DNA of 5,341 bases, taken from assembly GCA_023247285.1 (NCBI GenBank), contig JAHFGU010000115.1, positions 1-5,341 on the forward strand, written 5' to 3'. The stretch is from Candidatus Omnitrophota bacterium. GTDB taxonomy: Bacteria; Omnitrophota; Koll11; Aquiviventales; Aquiviventaceae. Every line of letters begins with the position of its first letter. Positions within the stretch are counted from its first letter, which is position 1. Below, piece by piece: positions 1 through 5,341 of this stretch. The notes under the pieces were generated by a model. The model was not told the origin of the DNA and made no database searches. It saw nothing but the letters and a program-made list of their open reading frames with translations. Position numbers and translations under genes: made by a program.

Positions 1-217
1 ACCCCATCAGCGCGAAGACGAACCGGCTCACGAGGAGGAAGCTGAGGGCCACCAGCAGCGCGGTCACGACCGCCTCGCCGACGGCTTGCCGCCGCTGCGC
101 AGCCGACAGGCGCCTGGTAAGACCCCAATAGAGCGGCAGCAATCCCACCCCGTCGAGCGCCACGAAGAGCGGAAGAAAGGCGTGCCAGAACGTGGACACG
201 TCCATGTAACCGCTCAT
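1..217 (-). CDS. MarC-family integral membrane protein, N-terminal part (runs off left edge)
   Basis: Seventy-two complete codons are visible before the gene leaves the window. The product starts MSGYMDVSTFWHAFLPLFVA and has a hydrophobic segment at about residues 10-31, a short basic loop (RRLSAAQRRQ, 35-44) and a second hydrophobic segment at about 49-71. This matches the N-terminus of MarC/UPF0056 proteins: a first helix ending in a D-x-x-G-x-x-P turn (here D22, G25, P28), then a polar S-x-x-x-R-R loop. MarC proteins are inner-membrane proteins of about 200-220 residues with six predicted helices; their transport role is unproven, and the original multiple-antibiotic-resistance link of E. 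coli MarC was later questioned. The usual D-P of the turn is D-G here. The gene starts 13 bases after the oppF stop and is probably co-transcribed. A weak AGG lies 5 bases before this ATG. Met5 (203-205) is a possible alternative start and gives a more typical N-terminus. Family call is fairly sure; the start is not. Confidence 0.8.
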   Translation of the reverse strand, partial: MSGYMDVSTFWHAFLPLFVALDGVGLLPLYWGLTRRLSAAQRRQAVGEAVVTALLVALSFLLVSRFVFALMG

Positions 218-244
218 TATAACCTGCGGATCAGGCCGCGTCGA
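216..244 (-). promoter_or_regulatory. Possible sigma-70-type promoter for the MarC-family gene
   Basis: The minus strand carries a perfect TATAAT at 221-216, overlapping the apparent ATG of the MarC-family gene (217-215). Seventeen bases upstream is TCGACG (244-239), four of six matches to TTGACA, inside the 3' end of oppF. Transcription from it would begin near 209-210, four or five bases before the in-frame Met5 codon at 205-203, giving a nearly leaderless message. This is motif inspection only. A TATAAT is unusual in such GC-rich DNA, but one chance occurrence cannot be excluded. Confidence 0.3.
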
Positions 245-1031
245 GATCGAGGTCGGCGGTGCGGATCAAGAGGCTGGTGTACGGGTCGCGGGGGCGCGCG
301 AGGACCTCCGGCGTGGCGCCGGTTTCGATGATGCGGCCCTGGCGCATGACGAGCAGGCGCGCGCACAGCCAGGCCACGGCGCGCAGGTCGTGCGAGATGA
401 AGAGCAGCGCCATGCCGCGCTCGCGGTTGAGCCGGCGCAGCAGCTGCAGGATCGCCGCACCGACGGAGAGATCGAGCGAGGCGATCGGCTCATCGCAGAT
501 GAGCGCCTGAGGCTCGACGGCCAGCGCGCGGGCGATGCCGACGCGCTGGCGCTCGCCGCCGCTCAGCTCACGCGGCAGCCGGCCGCGGTAGCCGGCCGGC
601 AGCTGGACCGCGTCCAGCAGCGCCTCCACGCGGGCGCGGCGCGCCTCGACGGGCGCGAGCCGGTGGATGAGCAGCGGCTCGCTGAGGATCTCCTCGACCG
701 TCATGCGGGGATTCAGGCTGTTCATGGGATCCTGGAACACGAGCTGGACCGCGCGCCGCGCCTGGCGCAGCGCCGCCCCGCGCATCCGCCCCATCGCGCG
801 GCCGCGGATGCGGACCGCGCCAGCACTCGGCGCGATCAAGCCGACGAGAAGCTTGGCCAGCGTGGACTTGCCGCAGCCGGACTCGCCGACCAATCCCAGC
901 GTCTCGCCAGGGCCGAGCGCGCAGCTCACCTGCTCCACCGCCTGCACGCTGCCCGTGACGCGGCGGAACGCTCCGCTGCGCTGCGGATAGGCCTTGCTGA
1001 GCGCGCGTGCCTCAAGCACCGGATCCGGCAT
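231..1031 (-). CDS. oppF: OppF/DppF-type ABC transporter ATP-binding protein (short form)
   Basis: This 266-residue cytoplasmic ATPase pairs with OppD to power peptide-type import. Walker A is GESGCGKST (49-57), the Q-loop glutamine is Q100 in LVFQDPMNSLNP, the signature is LSGGERQR (156-163), Walker B is ALICDE (176-181), the D-loop is SLD (185-187) and the switch histidine is H214 in ISHDL. The N-terminal stretch with RSGAFRRVTGSVQAVEQVS (18-36) before Walker A is typical of the OppF/DppF subunit, which carries an insert that OppD lacks. The protein ends soon after DPYTSLL (249-255), so the C-terminal oligo_HPY extension with its cysteines, usual in OppF of 300-plus residues, is absent; NikE-like proteins have this length. 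Just after the D-loop the usual S-x-Q-A-Q is S-V-G-A-A. The ATG lies inside the 3' end of oppD (20-base overlap), with AGGG a few bases upstream. All ATP-site residues are intact, so it should be active. Confidence 0.95.
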   Translation of the reverse strand: MPDPVLEARALSKAYPQRSGAFRRVTGSVQAVEQVSCALGPGETLGLVGESGCGKSTLAKLLVGLIAPSAGAVRIRGRAMGRMRGAALRQARRAVQLVFQDPMNSLNPRMTVEEILSEPLLIHRLAPVEARRARVEALLDAVQLPAGYRGRLPRELSGGERQRVGIARALAVEPQALICDEPIASLDLSVGAAILQLLRRLNRERGMALLFISHDLRAVAWLCARLLVMRQGRIIETGATPEVLARPRDPYTSLLIRTADLDLDAA

Positions 1032-1836
1032 CGCCCTGCGTCTTACTGCGTCTGAGTGCCAGCATCGCGCGGCAGGCCAGCAGCGCTTTGGTGGCGTCGT
1101 GGCGCGGAGCGCTGAGCACCTGCGCCACCGGCCCGAGCTCGACCAGCCGACCGGCCGACAAAATCCCCACGCGGTGCGCGAGGCGCTCCACCACCATCAG
1201 GTCATGCGAGATGAGCAGCACGGCCAGGCCCAGCGTGCGCTGGAGATCGCGCAGCAGGCGCAGGATCTGCACCTGCACCGTGACGTCGAGCGCGGTCGTA
1301 GGCTCATCCGCCACGAGCAGCGACGGGCCGGCGGCCAGGGCCATCGCGAGCATCGCGCGCTGCTGCATCCCGCCCGAGAGCTCGTGCGGATAGGCGGCGA
1401 GCCGCTCGGCCGGCGCGCGGAAGCCCACCCGGGTCAGCCAATCGATCGCCGCCTCGCGCGCGGCCGCGCCGTCCTGCTGCTGGTGGAGTGCGAGCGTTTC
1501 CATGAGCTGCTCGCCGATCGTCAGCACCGGATTGAGGGATGTCGCCGGCTCTTGGAAGACATACGCGATCGTCTTCCCTCGCAGCCGGCGGACCGCCTCG
1601 GCCGGCAGCGCCAGCACGTCTCGACCATCGATCGCGACGCGGCCGGTGATGATGGCGGACGGCGGCAGCAGCCGGCCGAGTGCCAGCGCGATGCTGCTCT
1701 TGCCTGATCCGGACTCGCCCACGAGTGCCAGCACCTCGCCGGCCTCGATCGCGAAGCTCACCTGGTCCACCGCGCGCACGCGCCGCCCCTCGTGCAGATA
1801 GTCCACGCAGAGGTCCTGCGCCTCCAGCAGCGCCAT
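1012..1836 (-). CDS. oppD: OppD/DppD-type ABC transporter ATP-binding protein (short form)
   Basis: This 274-residue ATPase is the first of the two nucleotide-binding subunits. Motifs in order: Walker A GESGSGKSS (40-48), Q-loop Q95 in YVFQEPATSLNP, signature LSGGMQQR (153-160), Walker B LLVADE (173-178), D-loop ALD (182-184) and H211 in ISHDL. The M-Q-Q-R after LSGG and Q-E-P-A in the Q-loop are hallmarks of the OppD/DppD/NikD subunit rather than OppF. After H-D-A-T-K-A-L-L-A-C-R (246-256), where the oligo_HPY domain normally begins, only 18 residues remain, so the cysteine-rich C-terminal extension of full-length OppD (about 320-330 residues) is missing, as in OppF next door. The ATG is preceded by GAAGG at 9 bases and overlaps by one base the stop of the small ORF upstream (TGATG). 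A TAA in the same frame a short way upstream rules out a much longer N-terminus. Of the first 30 codons 29 end in G or C. Confidence 0.95.
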   Translation of the reverse strand: MALLEAQDLCVDYLHEGRRVRAVDQVSFAIEAGEVLALVGESGSGKSSIALALGRLLPPSAIITGRVAIDGRDVLALPAEAVRRLRGKTIAYVFQEPATSLNPVLTIGEQLMETLALHQQQDGAAAREAAIDWLTRVGFRAPAERLAAYPHELSGGMQQRAMLAMALAAGPSLLVADEPTTALDVTVQVQILRLLRDLQRTLGLAVLLISHDLMVVERLAHRVGILSAGRLVELGPVAQVLSAPRHDATKALLACRAMLALRRSKTQGDAGSGA

Positions 1837-2120
1837 CAGCGATGACCTTCGGCGCCTGCCAGGTGGCGCGGAGCGGGAATAGCCTGTGGGCTGGGGGTGG
1901 CGCCGCGTTTACGGAGCAGCGCATCTACACAGCGAGAGCCGGGCCGATGGGTGCCGCGGAGCGGGGACCCCACGCCCGCCCGGAGGCGTGCGGGGGATGG
2001 GGGGCCTATCGCAGCGCGTTCCAGGAACCGCCCGCCGCCGAGGACGGACGTGGGGTGCGGAGCGGCAGGACCTATCGGCCAGCGCAGTGAACGCGGCGCC
2101 AGAACCCGCAGCCGTATCAT
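1836..2120 (-). CDS. Candidate 94-residue small ORF filling the oppC-oppD gap
   Basis: An ORF of 94 codons plus stop spans the only long gap in the operon. Its ATG overlaps the oppC stop as ATGA (2120-2117) and its TGA overlaps the oppD start as TGATG (1838-1834), the same one-base arrangement seen between the binding protein and oppB. The product starts MIRLRVLAPRSLRWPIG, is basic and disorder-like (15 Arg, 14 Pro, one Cys), and shows no signal peptide, membrane helix or domain that I recognise. Against a real gene: only 66 of 94 codons end in G or C, against 29 of the first 30 in oppD; second-position G+C is equally high (about 69 percent), which is unlike normal coding DNA; it contains three ATA codons; and no clear Shine-Dalgarno precedes it. 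The region may instead be untranslated spacer in which the frame happens to be open. If it is not a gene, the 280-base gap holds only the repeats and hairpin listed separately. Confidence 0.25.
   Translation of the reverse strand: MIRLRVLAPRSLRWPIGPAAPHPTSVLGGGRFLERAAIGPPSPARLRAGVGSPLRGTHRPGSRCVDALLRKRGATPSPQAIPAPRHLAGAEGHR
1846..1850 (-). promoter_or_regulatory. Ribosome binding site of oppD
   Basis: GAAGG on the minus strand lies 9 bases before the oppD ATG. It supports that start and means oppD could be translated independently of any reading of the small ORF upstream. Confidence 0.5.
1868..2085. repeat. Imperfect direct repeats in the oppC-oppD gap
   Basis: GCGGAGCGG (plus strand) occurs three times, at 1868-1876, 1956-1964 and 2057-2065. 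Each is preceded by GGTG with two, two and no intervening bases (GGTGGC, GGTGCC, GGTG), allowing for overlap of the G. A second pair, CCTATCG followed by CAGCGC, occurs at 2005-2017 and 2071-2085, the latter with two extra bases between the parts. The copies suggest local duplication or a degenerate repetitive element. High G+C raises the chance of coincidental matches, and a close relative of the first motif occurs in oppD coding DNA near 1101-1112. Confidence 0.4.
1968..1994 (-). other. GC-rich hairpin in the oppC-oppD gap
   Basis: On the plus strand CCC+CACGCC (1968-1976) can pair with GGCGTG+GGG (1985-1990 and 1992-1994), giving nine base pairs with one bulged base (1991) and an eight-base loop. 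In the transcript this would be a stable stem-loop between the permease and ATPase cistrons. No U-run follows it in the direction of transcription, so it is not a standard intrinsic terminator. It could stabilise the upstream message against 3' exonucleases or modulate oppD expression; both are inferences. Confidence 0.4.
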
Positions 2121-2950
2121 CGATTCACGCGCGTGAAGCGGTCGCGCAACCCTTCGCCCAACAGGTTGAACGCGAGGACAGTCACAAGAATGCACACGCC
2201 CGGGCTGACCGTCAGCCACCAGGCCACGCCGAGCGCGATCCTGCCCTCGTTGAGGATGTTGCCCCAGCTTGGCGTCGGCGGCTGCACGCCAAGGCCCAGG
2301 TAGCTCAAGACCGACTCGGTCAGGATCGCCCCGCCGACACCCAGCGTAGCGCTCACGAGCACCGGCCCGAGCGCGTTGGGCAGCAGATGCCGGACCATGA
2401 TGCGCAGTGGCGAAGCGCCCAGCACGCGCGCGGCGAGCACGAACTCGCGCTCCTTCAAGCTGAGGATCTCCGCCCGCACCAGGCGCGCGAGGCCCATCCA
2501 GCTCGTGAGCCCGATCACCGCCATGACCACTTCCAGGCTCGGCCCGACCAGCGCGATCACCGCCAGCAGCAGGAAGATGGTGGGCACCGAGAGCAGCGTG
2601 TCCACCAGCCGCATCAAGACCGCATCGACCCATCCGCCGTAGTACCCGGCGAGCAGCCCGACCGCGGTGCCGACGACCACCGCGATGCCGATCGCGATGA
2701 AGCCGACAAAGAGCGAGATCCGCGCCCCGTACACGAGCCGGCTCCACACGTCGCGGCCCAGCGGATCGGTGCCAAGCCAGTGCGCCGGCGATGGCGGCAG
2801 CAGCGCCTCCGGCAGGCGCACCGCAAGCGGATCGTACCGCGCGCACAGGGGTGCTGCGATGGCGACCACGGCCAGCACCACGAGCACCAGCGCGCCGGCA
2901 CATGCCAGCCGATCAGCGCCGCGATGGACCGCACCAGGCCGCCGGCCCAT
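2117..2950 (-). CDS. oppC: OppC/DppC-type ABC transporter permease
   Basis: This 277-residue inner-membrane protein is the second channel subunit. A first helix (about 18-36) is followed by the OppC N-terminal pattern: periplasmic Y-D-P-L (39-42), HWLGTDPLGRDVWSRLVYG (57-75) and ISLFVG (78-83). Further helices are predicted at about 84-104, 112-136, 138-154, 196-216 and 248-268. The EAA loop that docks on the ATPases is AARVLGASPLRIMVRHLLPN (173-192), with the invariant glycine at 178. Later, SYLGLGVQPPTPSWGNIL (216-233) is the classic OppC/DppC periplasmic segment. Length and topology are normal for the family. The ATG sits one base after the oppB stop, with AGGG about 9 bases upstream in oppB. 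OppC carries the GTD-x-x-GRD signature, which separates it from OppB. Its stop is the last tight junction before the 280-base gap. Confidence 0.95.
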   Translation of the reverse strand: MGRRPGAVHRGADRLACAGALVLVVLAVVAIAAPLCARYDPLAVRLPEALLPPSPAHWLGTDPLGRDVWSRLVYGARISLFVGFIAIGIAVVVGTAVGLLAGYYGGWVDAVLMRLVDTLLSVPTIFLLLAVIALVGPSLEVVMAVIGLTSWMGLARLVRAEILSLKEREFVLAARVLGASPLRIMVRHLLPNALGPVLVSATLGVGGAILTESVLSYLGLGVQPPTPSWGNILNEGRIALGVAWWLTVSPGVCILVTVLAFNLLGEGLRDRFTRVNR

Positions 2951-2951
2951 C

Positions 2952-3938
2952 TTATTCGCCCTGCCCGGCGACGCGGATGCGCGGATCCGCGGCCGCGTAC
3001 GCCACGTCGGCGAGGAAGTTGCCCAGCATCGTCAGCACAGCCCCAACCGCCACCAGCGCCATCACGACCGGATAATCCCGCGCCATGACCGCGTCGTAAA
3101 ACAGCCGCCCCATGCCGGGGATGGAGAAGATCGTCTCCGCGATCACGCTGCCGCCGATAAGGTCCGGCAGCGAGAGGCCGAGAATCGTGATGAGCGGCAG
3201 CAGCGCGTTGCGCAGCCCGTGATGGAACAGCACGCGGCGCTCCGGCAGCCCTGTGGCGCGGGCGGTGCGGATGTAGTCTTGGCGCAGCACCTCGAGCATG
3301 CTGCTGCGCATGTAGCGCGAGAGCCCGGCCAGGCTCACGAACGCGGTGATGCCCACCGGCAGGATCAGGTGCCAGGCCATATCCAGGACCTGCTGGACCG
3401 GGGCCAGCGTTTCGTAGTCAAGCGCATGGATGCCGGAGACCGGCAGCCATCGCAGGCGCACGCCGAACCACGCCATGCACAGCAGGGCCAGCCAGAACGA
3501 GGGCATCGAGTACCCGATGAACACGAAGACCGTCGTGAACCGATCGAACAGGCCGCCGGGACGCACCGCGGCCAGGACGCCCAGCGGGATCGTCACGCCG
3601 AAAATCAGCAGCAGCGAGCAGAGGTTGATCGTGAAGGTGATCGGCAGCCGCTCGACGATCTTCTCCGTCACCGGGCGGTCATCGAGGAAGGACCGGCCGA
3701 AATCCAGCCGGGCCAGGCGGCTCAGCCATCGCGCGTACTGCACGTGGACCGGCTGGTCCAGGCCGTAGAGCCGCTCCATGCGCTGGCGCGCCTCCAACGA
3801 GACCTTGGGGTTGAAGGCACCCCCCGCGTCGGTGGGCTTGCCCGGGGCCAAGTGCATGAGGCCGAACGAGAGGACCGTGATGAGCAGCAGCACCGGCAGC
3901 CGCTCGACGACGATCCGCCGCAGGATCTCGCCGGCCAT
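2952..3938 (-). CDS. oppB: OppB/DppB-type ABC transporter permease
   Basis: This 328-residue inner-membrane protein forms half of the translocation channel. It has the OppB plan: a first helix at 11-31 ending in LMHLAPGKP, a long extracytoplasmic loop with L-Y-G-L-D-Q-P (57-63), Y-A-R-W-L (68-72) and LDFGRSF (78-84), then helices at about 103-125, 135-159, 188-208, 246-266 and 290-312. The EAA loop is TARATGLPERRVLFHHGLRN (225-244), with glycine 230 in the conserved place. IAETIFSIPGMGRLFYDAV (266-284) and RDYPVVM (287-293) are near-universal in OppB, DppB, NikB and GsiC. Length is as expected. The ATG overlaps the binding-protein stop as TGATG, and no strong Shine-Dalgarno is seen, so translation is probably coupled. 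The pattern does not separate oligopeptide, dipeptide, glutathione or nickel subfamilies. Confidence 0.95.
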   Translation of the reverse strand: MAGEILRRIVVERLPVLLLITVLSFGLMHLAPGKPTDAGGAFNPKVSLEARQRMERLYGLDQPVHVQYARWLSRLARLDFGRSFLDDRPVTEKIVERLPITFTINLCSLLLIFGVTIPLGVLAAVRPGGLFDRFTTVFVFIGYSMPSFWLALLCMAWFGVRLRWLPVSGIHALDYETLAPVQQVLDMAWHLILPVGITAFVSLAGLSRYMRSSMLEVLRQDYIRTARATGLPERRVLFHHGLRNALLPLITILGLSLPDLIGGSVIAETIFSIPGMGRLFYDAVMARDYPVVMALVAVGAVLTMLGNFLADVAYAAADPRIRVAGQGE

Positions 3939-5341
3939 CAGCGGCTCATCCGCCGGTAGCGCTGCTCGGGTGCCGGCACGTACCAGTCGATGAGGTTGTA
4001 GCCGATGCCGATCGGGCTGGTCGTGACGTTGCGGAAGCGCGAGGCGGCAATCGGCAGCGCGTCGGCCACGTAGAGGAACGTGTAGGGCTGATCCTCCGCC
4101 AGCCGCCGGTGCACCTCGCGATAGATCCGCTGGCGCTGCGCCTGGTCGAACGTCCGCCGGCCTTCGACCAGCAACCGGTCCACCTCAGGGTTCGCGTAGC
4201 CGACGAAGTTATATTCCCCCTCCTTCGTTTTCGACGAGTGGAAGAGATCGTACAGGTCCGGGTCGCGGGAGAGATTCCAGCCCAGCAGCACCGCCTCGAA
4301 CCGCCGCTTGTCGATGAACTCATGCACGAAGGTGGCCCACTCGATGATGCGGATGCGCGCGTCGATGCCGACGGCGCGCAGCTGCTGCTGCACGAGCTCG
4401 CTCACCTGGCGCCGCACCTCATTGCCCTGGTTGGTGAGCAAGGTAAAGCGGAACGGCTGGCCGTCTTTGTCGAGCCATCCGTCGCCGTCGCGGTCCTCCC
4501 ATCCGGCGTCTTTCAGGAGTGCGAGCGCGGCCGGCGCGTCATGGACCGCGGGGACGGAGGAATTATGCGCCCAGGACTCTGCCGGATACGGGCCGGTCGC
4601 CACAGCACCCAGCCCGAAGAGCACCCCGTCGAGGATCGCCTGCTTGTCGATCGCCAGGTTGAGCGCTTGCCGCACGCGCCGGTCGGCGAACCGCGGATCC
4701 TGCAGGTTGTAGCCGATGTACGTGAAGCCAAACGACGGGTAGCGAAACTTCTGGTAGGCGCGGCGCAGGAAGGGCGTGTCAGTCTGCCGCGTGTACTGGA
4801 GCGGTGTCAGGCTGGTGAGGTCCACAGCGCCCGTCAGCAGCTCGAGGAACAGCGTGGCCTGGTCCGGGATGATGCGGTAGAGGTAGCGGTCGATGTGCGG
4901 CCGGTGCTCGAAATAGTCGTCGTTGGCCACGAGCTCGATCAGCTCGCCGGTCTTCCACCGGACGAACCGGTACGCGCCATGACCCACCGGATGCCGCAGG
5001 AACGCGGCGGTGTTGAGATCCTCGCCCGCCAGCAGGTGCTTGGGGATGATCCCCATCATCCAGCTCTCGAGCGCCGGCGCGAAGGGCTCCCGATAGGTGA
5101 TGCGGATCGTGCGCGGATCGAGCACCTCGACCGACTGCACCAGCTCGTAGCCGCTGGAAAACGGCGTGCGCACCGCCGGGTCGATCAGCTTCTGGTAGGT
5201 GAACTGCACGTCCTCGGCGGTGACCGGCCGGCCGTCGTGCCAGCGGATGTTGGGGCGCAGCGTGAAGGTCAGGATGAGGCCGTCGGGGCTGACCGTCCAC
5301 GACTCGGCCAGGTCGCCGACGATCTCCAGCCGCTCGTTATA
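3938..5341 (-). CDS. oppA: Peptide/nickel-type ABC transporter substrate-binding protein (SBP_bac_5), N-terminus beyond right edge
   Basis: The frame is open to the last base, giving 467 visible residues. The first visible residues, YNERLEIVGDLAESWTVSPD, continue through WHDGRPVTAEDVQFTY, the SBP_bac_5 signature region, so an internal GTG at 5209 is not the start; probably 60-110 residues, including the export signal, lie outside the window. Other family blocks are IPKHLL (partial residues 99-104), H-P-V-G-H-G-A-Y-R-F (117-126), RQALNLAIDKQAIL (224-237), FEAVLLGWNLSRDPDLYDLF (348-367) and Y-A-N-P-E-V-D-R-L-L (382-391). A D-x-D-x-D-G-x-x-D-x-D-G loop lies at 283-294 (DNA 4495-4460). The mature protein would be periplasmic or lipid-anchored and deliver ligand to OppBC. 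Full length is likely 530-580 residues, normal for the family. Whether the ligand is a peptide, a metal chelate or another solute cannot be read from the sequence. Confidence 0.93.
   Translation of the reverse strand, partial: YNERLEIVGDLAESWTVSPDGLILTFTLRPNIRWHDGRPVTAEDVQFTYQKLIDPAVRTPFSSGYELVQSVEVLDPRTIRITYREPFAPALESWMMGIIPKHLLAGEDLNTAAFLRHPVGHGAYRFVRWKTGELIELVANDDYFEHRPHIDRYLYRIIPDQATLFLELLTGAVDLTSLTPLQYTRQTDTPFLRRAYQKFRYPSFGFTYIGYNLQDPRFADRRVRQALNLAIDKQAILDGVLFGLGAVATGPYPAESWAHNSSVPAVHDAPAALALLKDAGWEDRDGDGWLDKDGQPFRFTLLTNQGNEVRRQVSELVQQQLRAVGIDARIRIIEWATFVHEFIDKRRFEAVLLGWNLSRDPDLYDLFHSSKTKEGEYNFVGYANPEVDRLLVEGRRTFDQAQRQRIYREVHRRLAEDQPYTFLYVADALPIAASRFRNVTTSPIGIGYNLIDWYVPAPEQRYRRMSR

Noticed and set aside
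1968..1994. Intrinsic terminator between oppC and oppD
   Set aside because: The hairpin is strong, but no U-run follows in the direction of transcription.
1875..2004. G-quadruplex in the G-rich plus strand of the gap
   Set aside because: The G-runs at 1875-1900 and 1992-2004 do not give four runs of three or more Gs with short loops.
1836..2903. A 355-codon minus-strand ORF overlapping most of oppC and the gap
   Set aside because: The part over oppC is an Arg/Gly/Ala-rich out-of-frame reading. Only its last 95 codons, outside oppC, were kept as a low-confidence small ORF.
1886..3088. Long plus-strand ORF (400 codons) antisense to oppC and the gap
   Set aside because: Its product is a His/Arg/Gln/Asp-rich string with no domain, as expected of the complement of GC3-rich coding DNA. 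The opposite strand encodes an unmistakable OppC.
2667..3959. Long plus-strand ORF (430 codons) antisense to oppB and part of oppC
   Set aside because: Low-complexity, charged translation with no family motifs, lying wholly over strong permease genes. A compositional shadow.
5207..5209. Internal GTG as the start of the substrate-binding protein
   Set aside because: The frame stays open to the window edge, and the 44 upstream residues contain conserved SBP_bac_5 sequence (LAESW, WHDGRPVTAEDV). The gene is cut by the window.
1..5341. A wholly new multi-gene system
   Set aside because: All substantial genes fit known families in a standard importer order. Only the gap and the MarC start region show unexplained structure.

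Overview
This window is one minus-strand operon that encodes an ABC importer of the peptide/nickel (Opp/Dpp/Nik) class. Reading right to left in transcription order it holds: a substrate-binding protein whose N-terminus lies beyond the right edge (3938-5341), an OppB-type permease (2952-3938), an OppC-type permease (2117-2950), a 280-base gap, an OppD-type ATPase (1012-1836), an OppF-type ATPase (231-1031), and the first 72 codons of a MarC-family membrane protein that runs off the left edge (1-217). All confident genes are on the minus strand. No RNA gene, CRISPR array, transposase or attachment site was seen.

The DNA is G+C-rich (roughly two-thirds by eye), and codon third positions in the transporter genes are almost all G or C. 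This makes every other frame look open, so many long antisense ORFs exist but none has a recognisable domain. The host is a high-GC bacterium. Protein style and the MarC neighbour fit a Gram-negative (diderm) lineage, possibly an uncultured one, but the sequence does not fix the phylum.

The parts form a complete importer. The binding protein captures an oligopeptide or similar ligand outside the membrane, OppB and OppC form the channel, and OppD and OppF hydrolyse ATP at the paired inner faces. Junctions are tight: binding protein/oppB share one base (TGATG), oppB/oppC are 1 base apart, oppD/oppF overlap by 20 bases, and oppF/MarC are 13 bases apart. Both ATPases stop near the start of the C-terminal oligo_HPY extension, so they resemble the short NikD/NikE form; the substrate cannot be assigned.

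The exception to the compact layout is the oppC-oppD gap. It holds imperfect direct repeats, a GC-rich hairpin and a 94-codon ORF. That ORF starts exactly on the oppC stop (ATGA) and stops exactly on the oppD start (TGATG), yet its base composition is not that of a normal gene here. This gap, and a perfect TATAAT box overlapping the apparent MarC start codon, are the two places most worth a second look. I see no evidence of a wholly new system.
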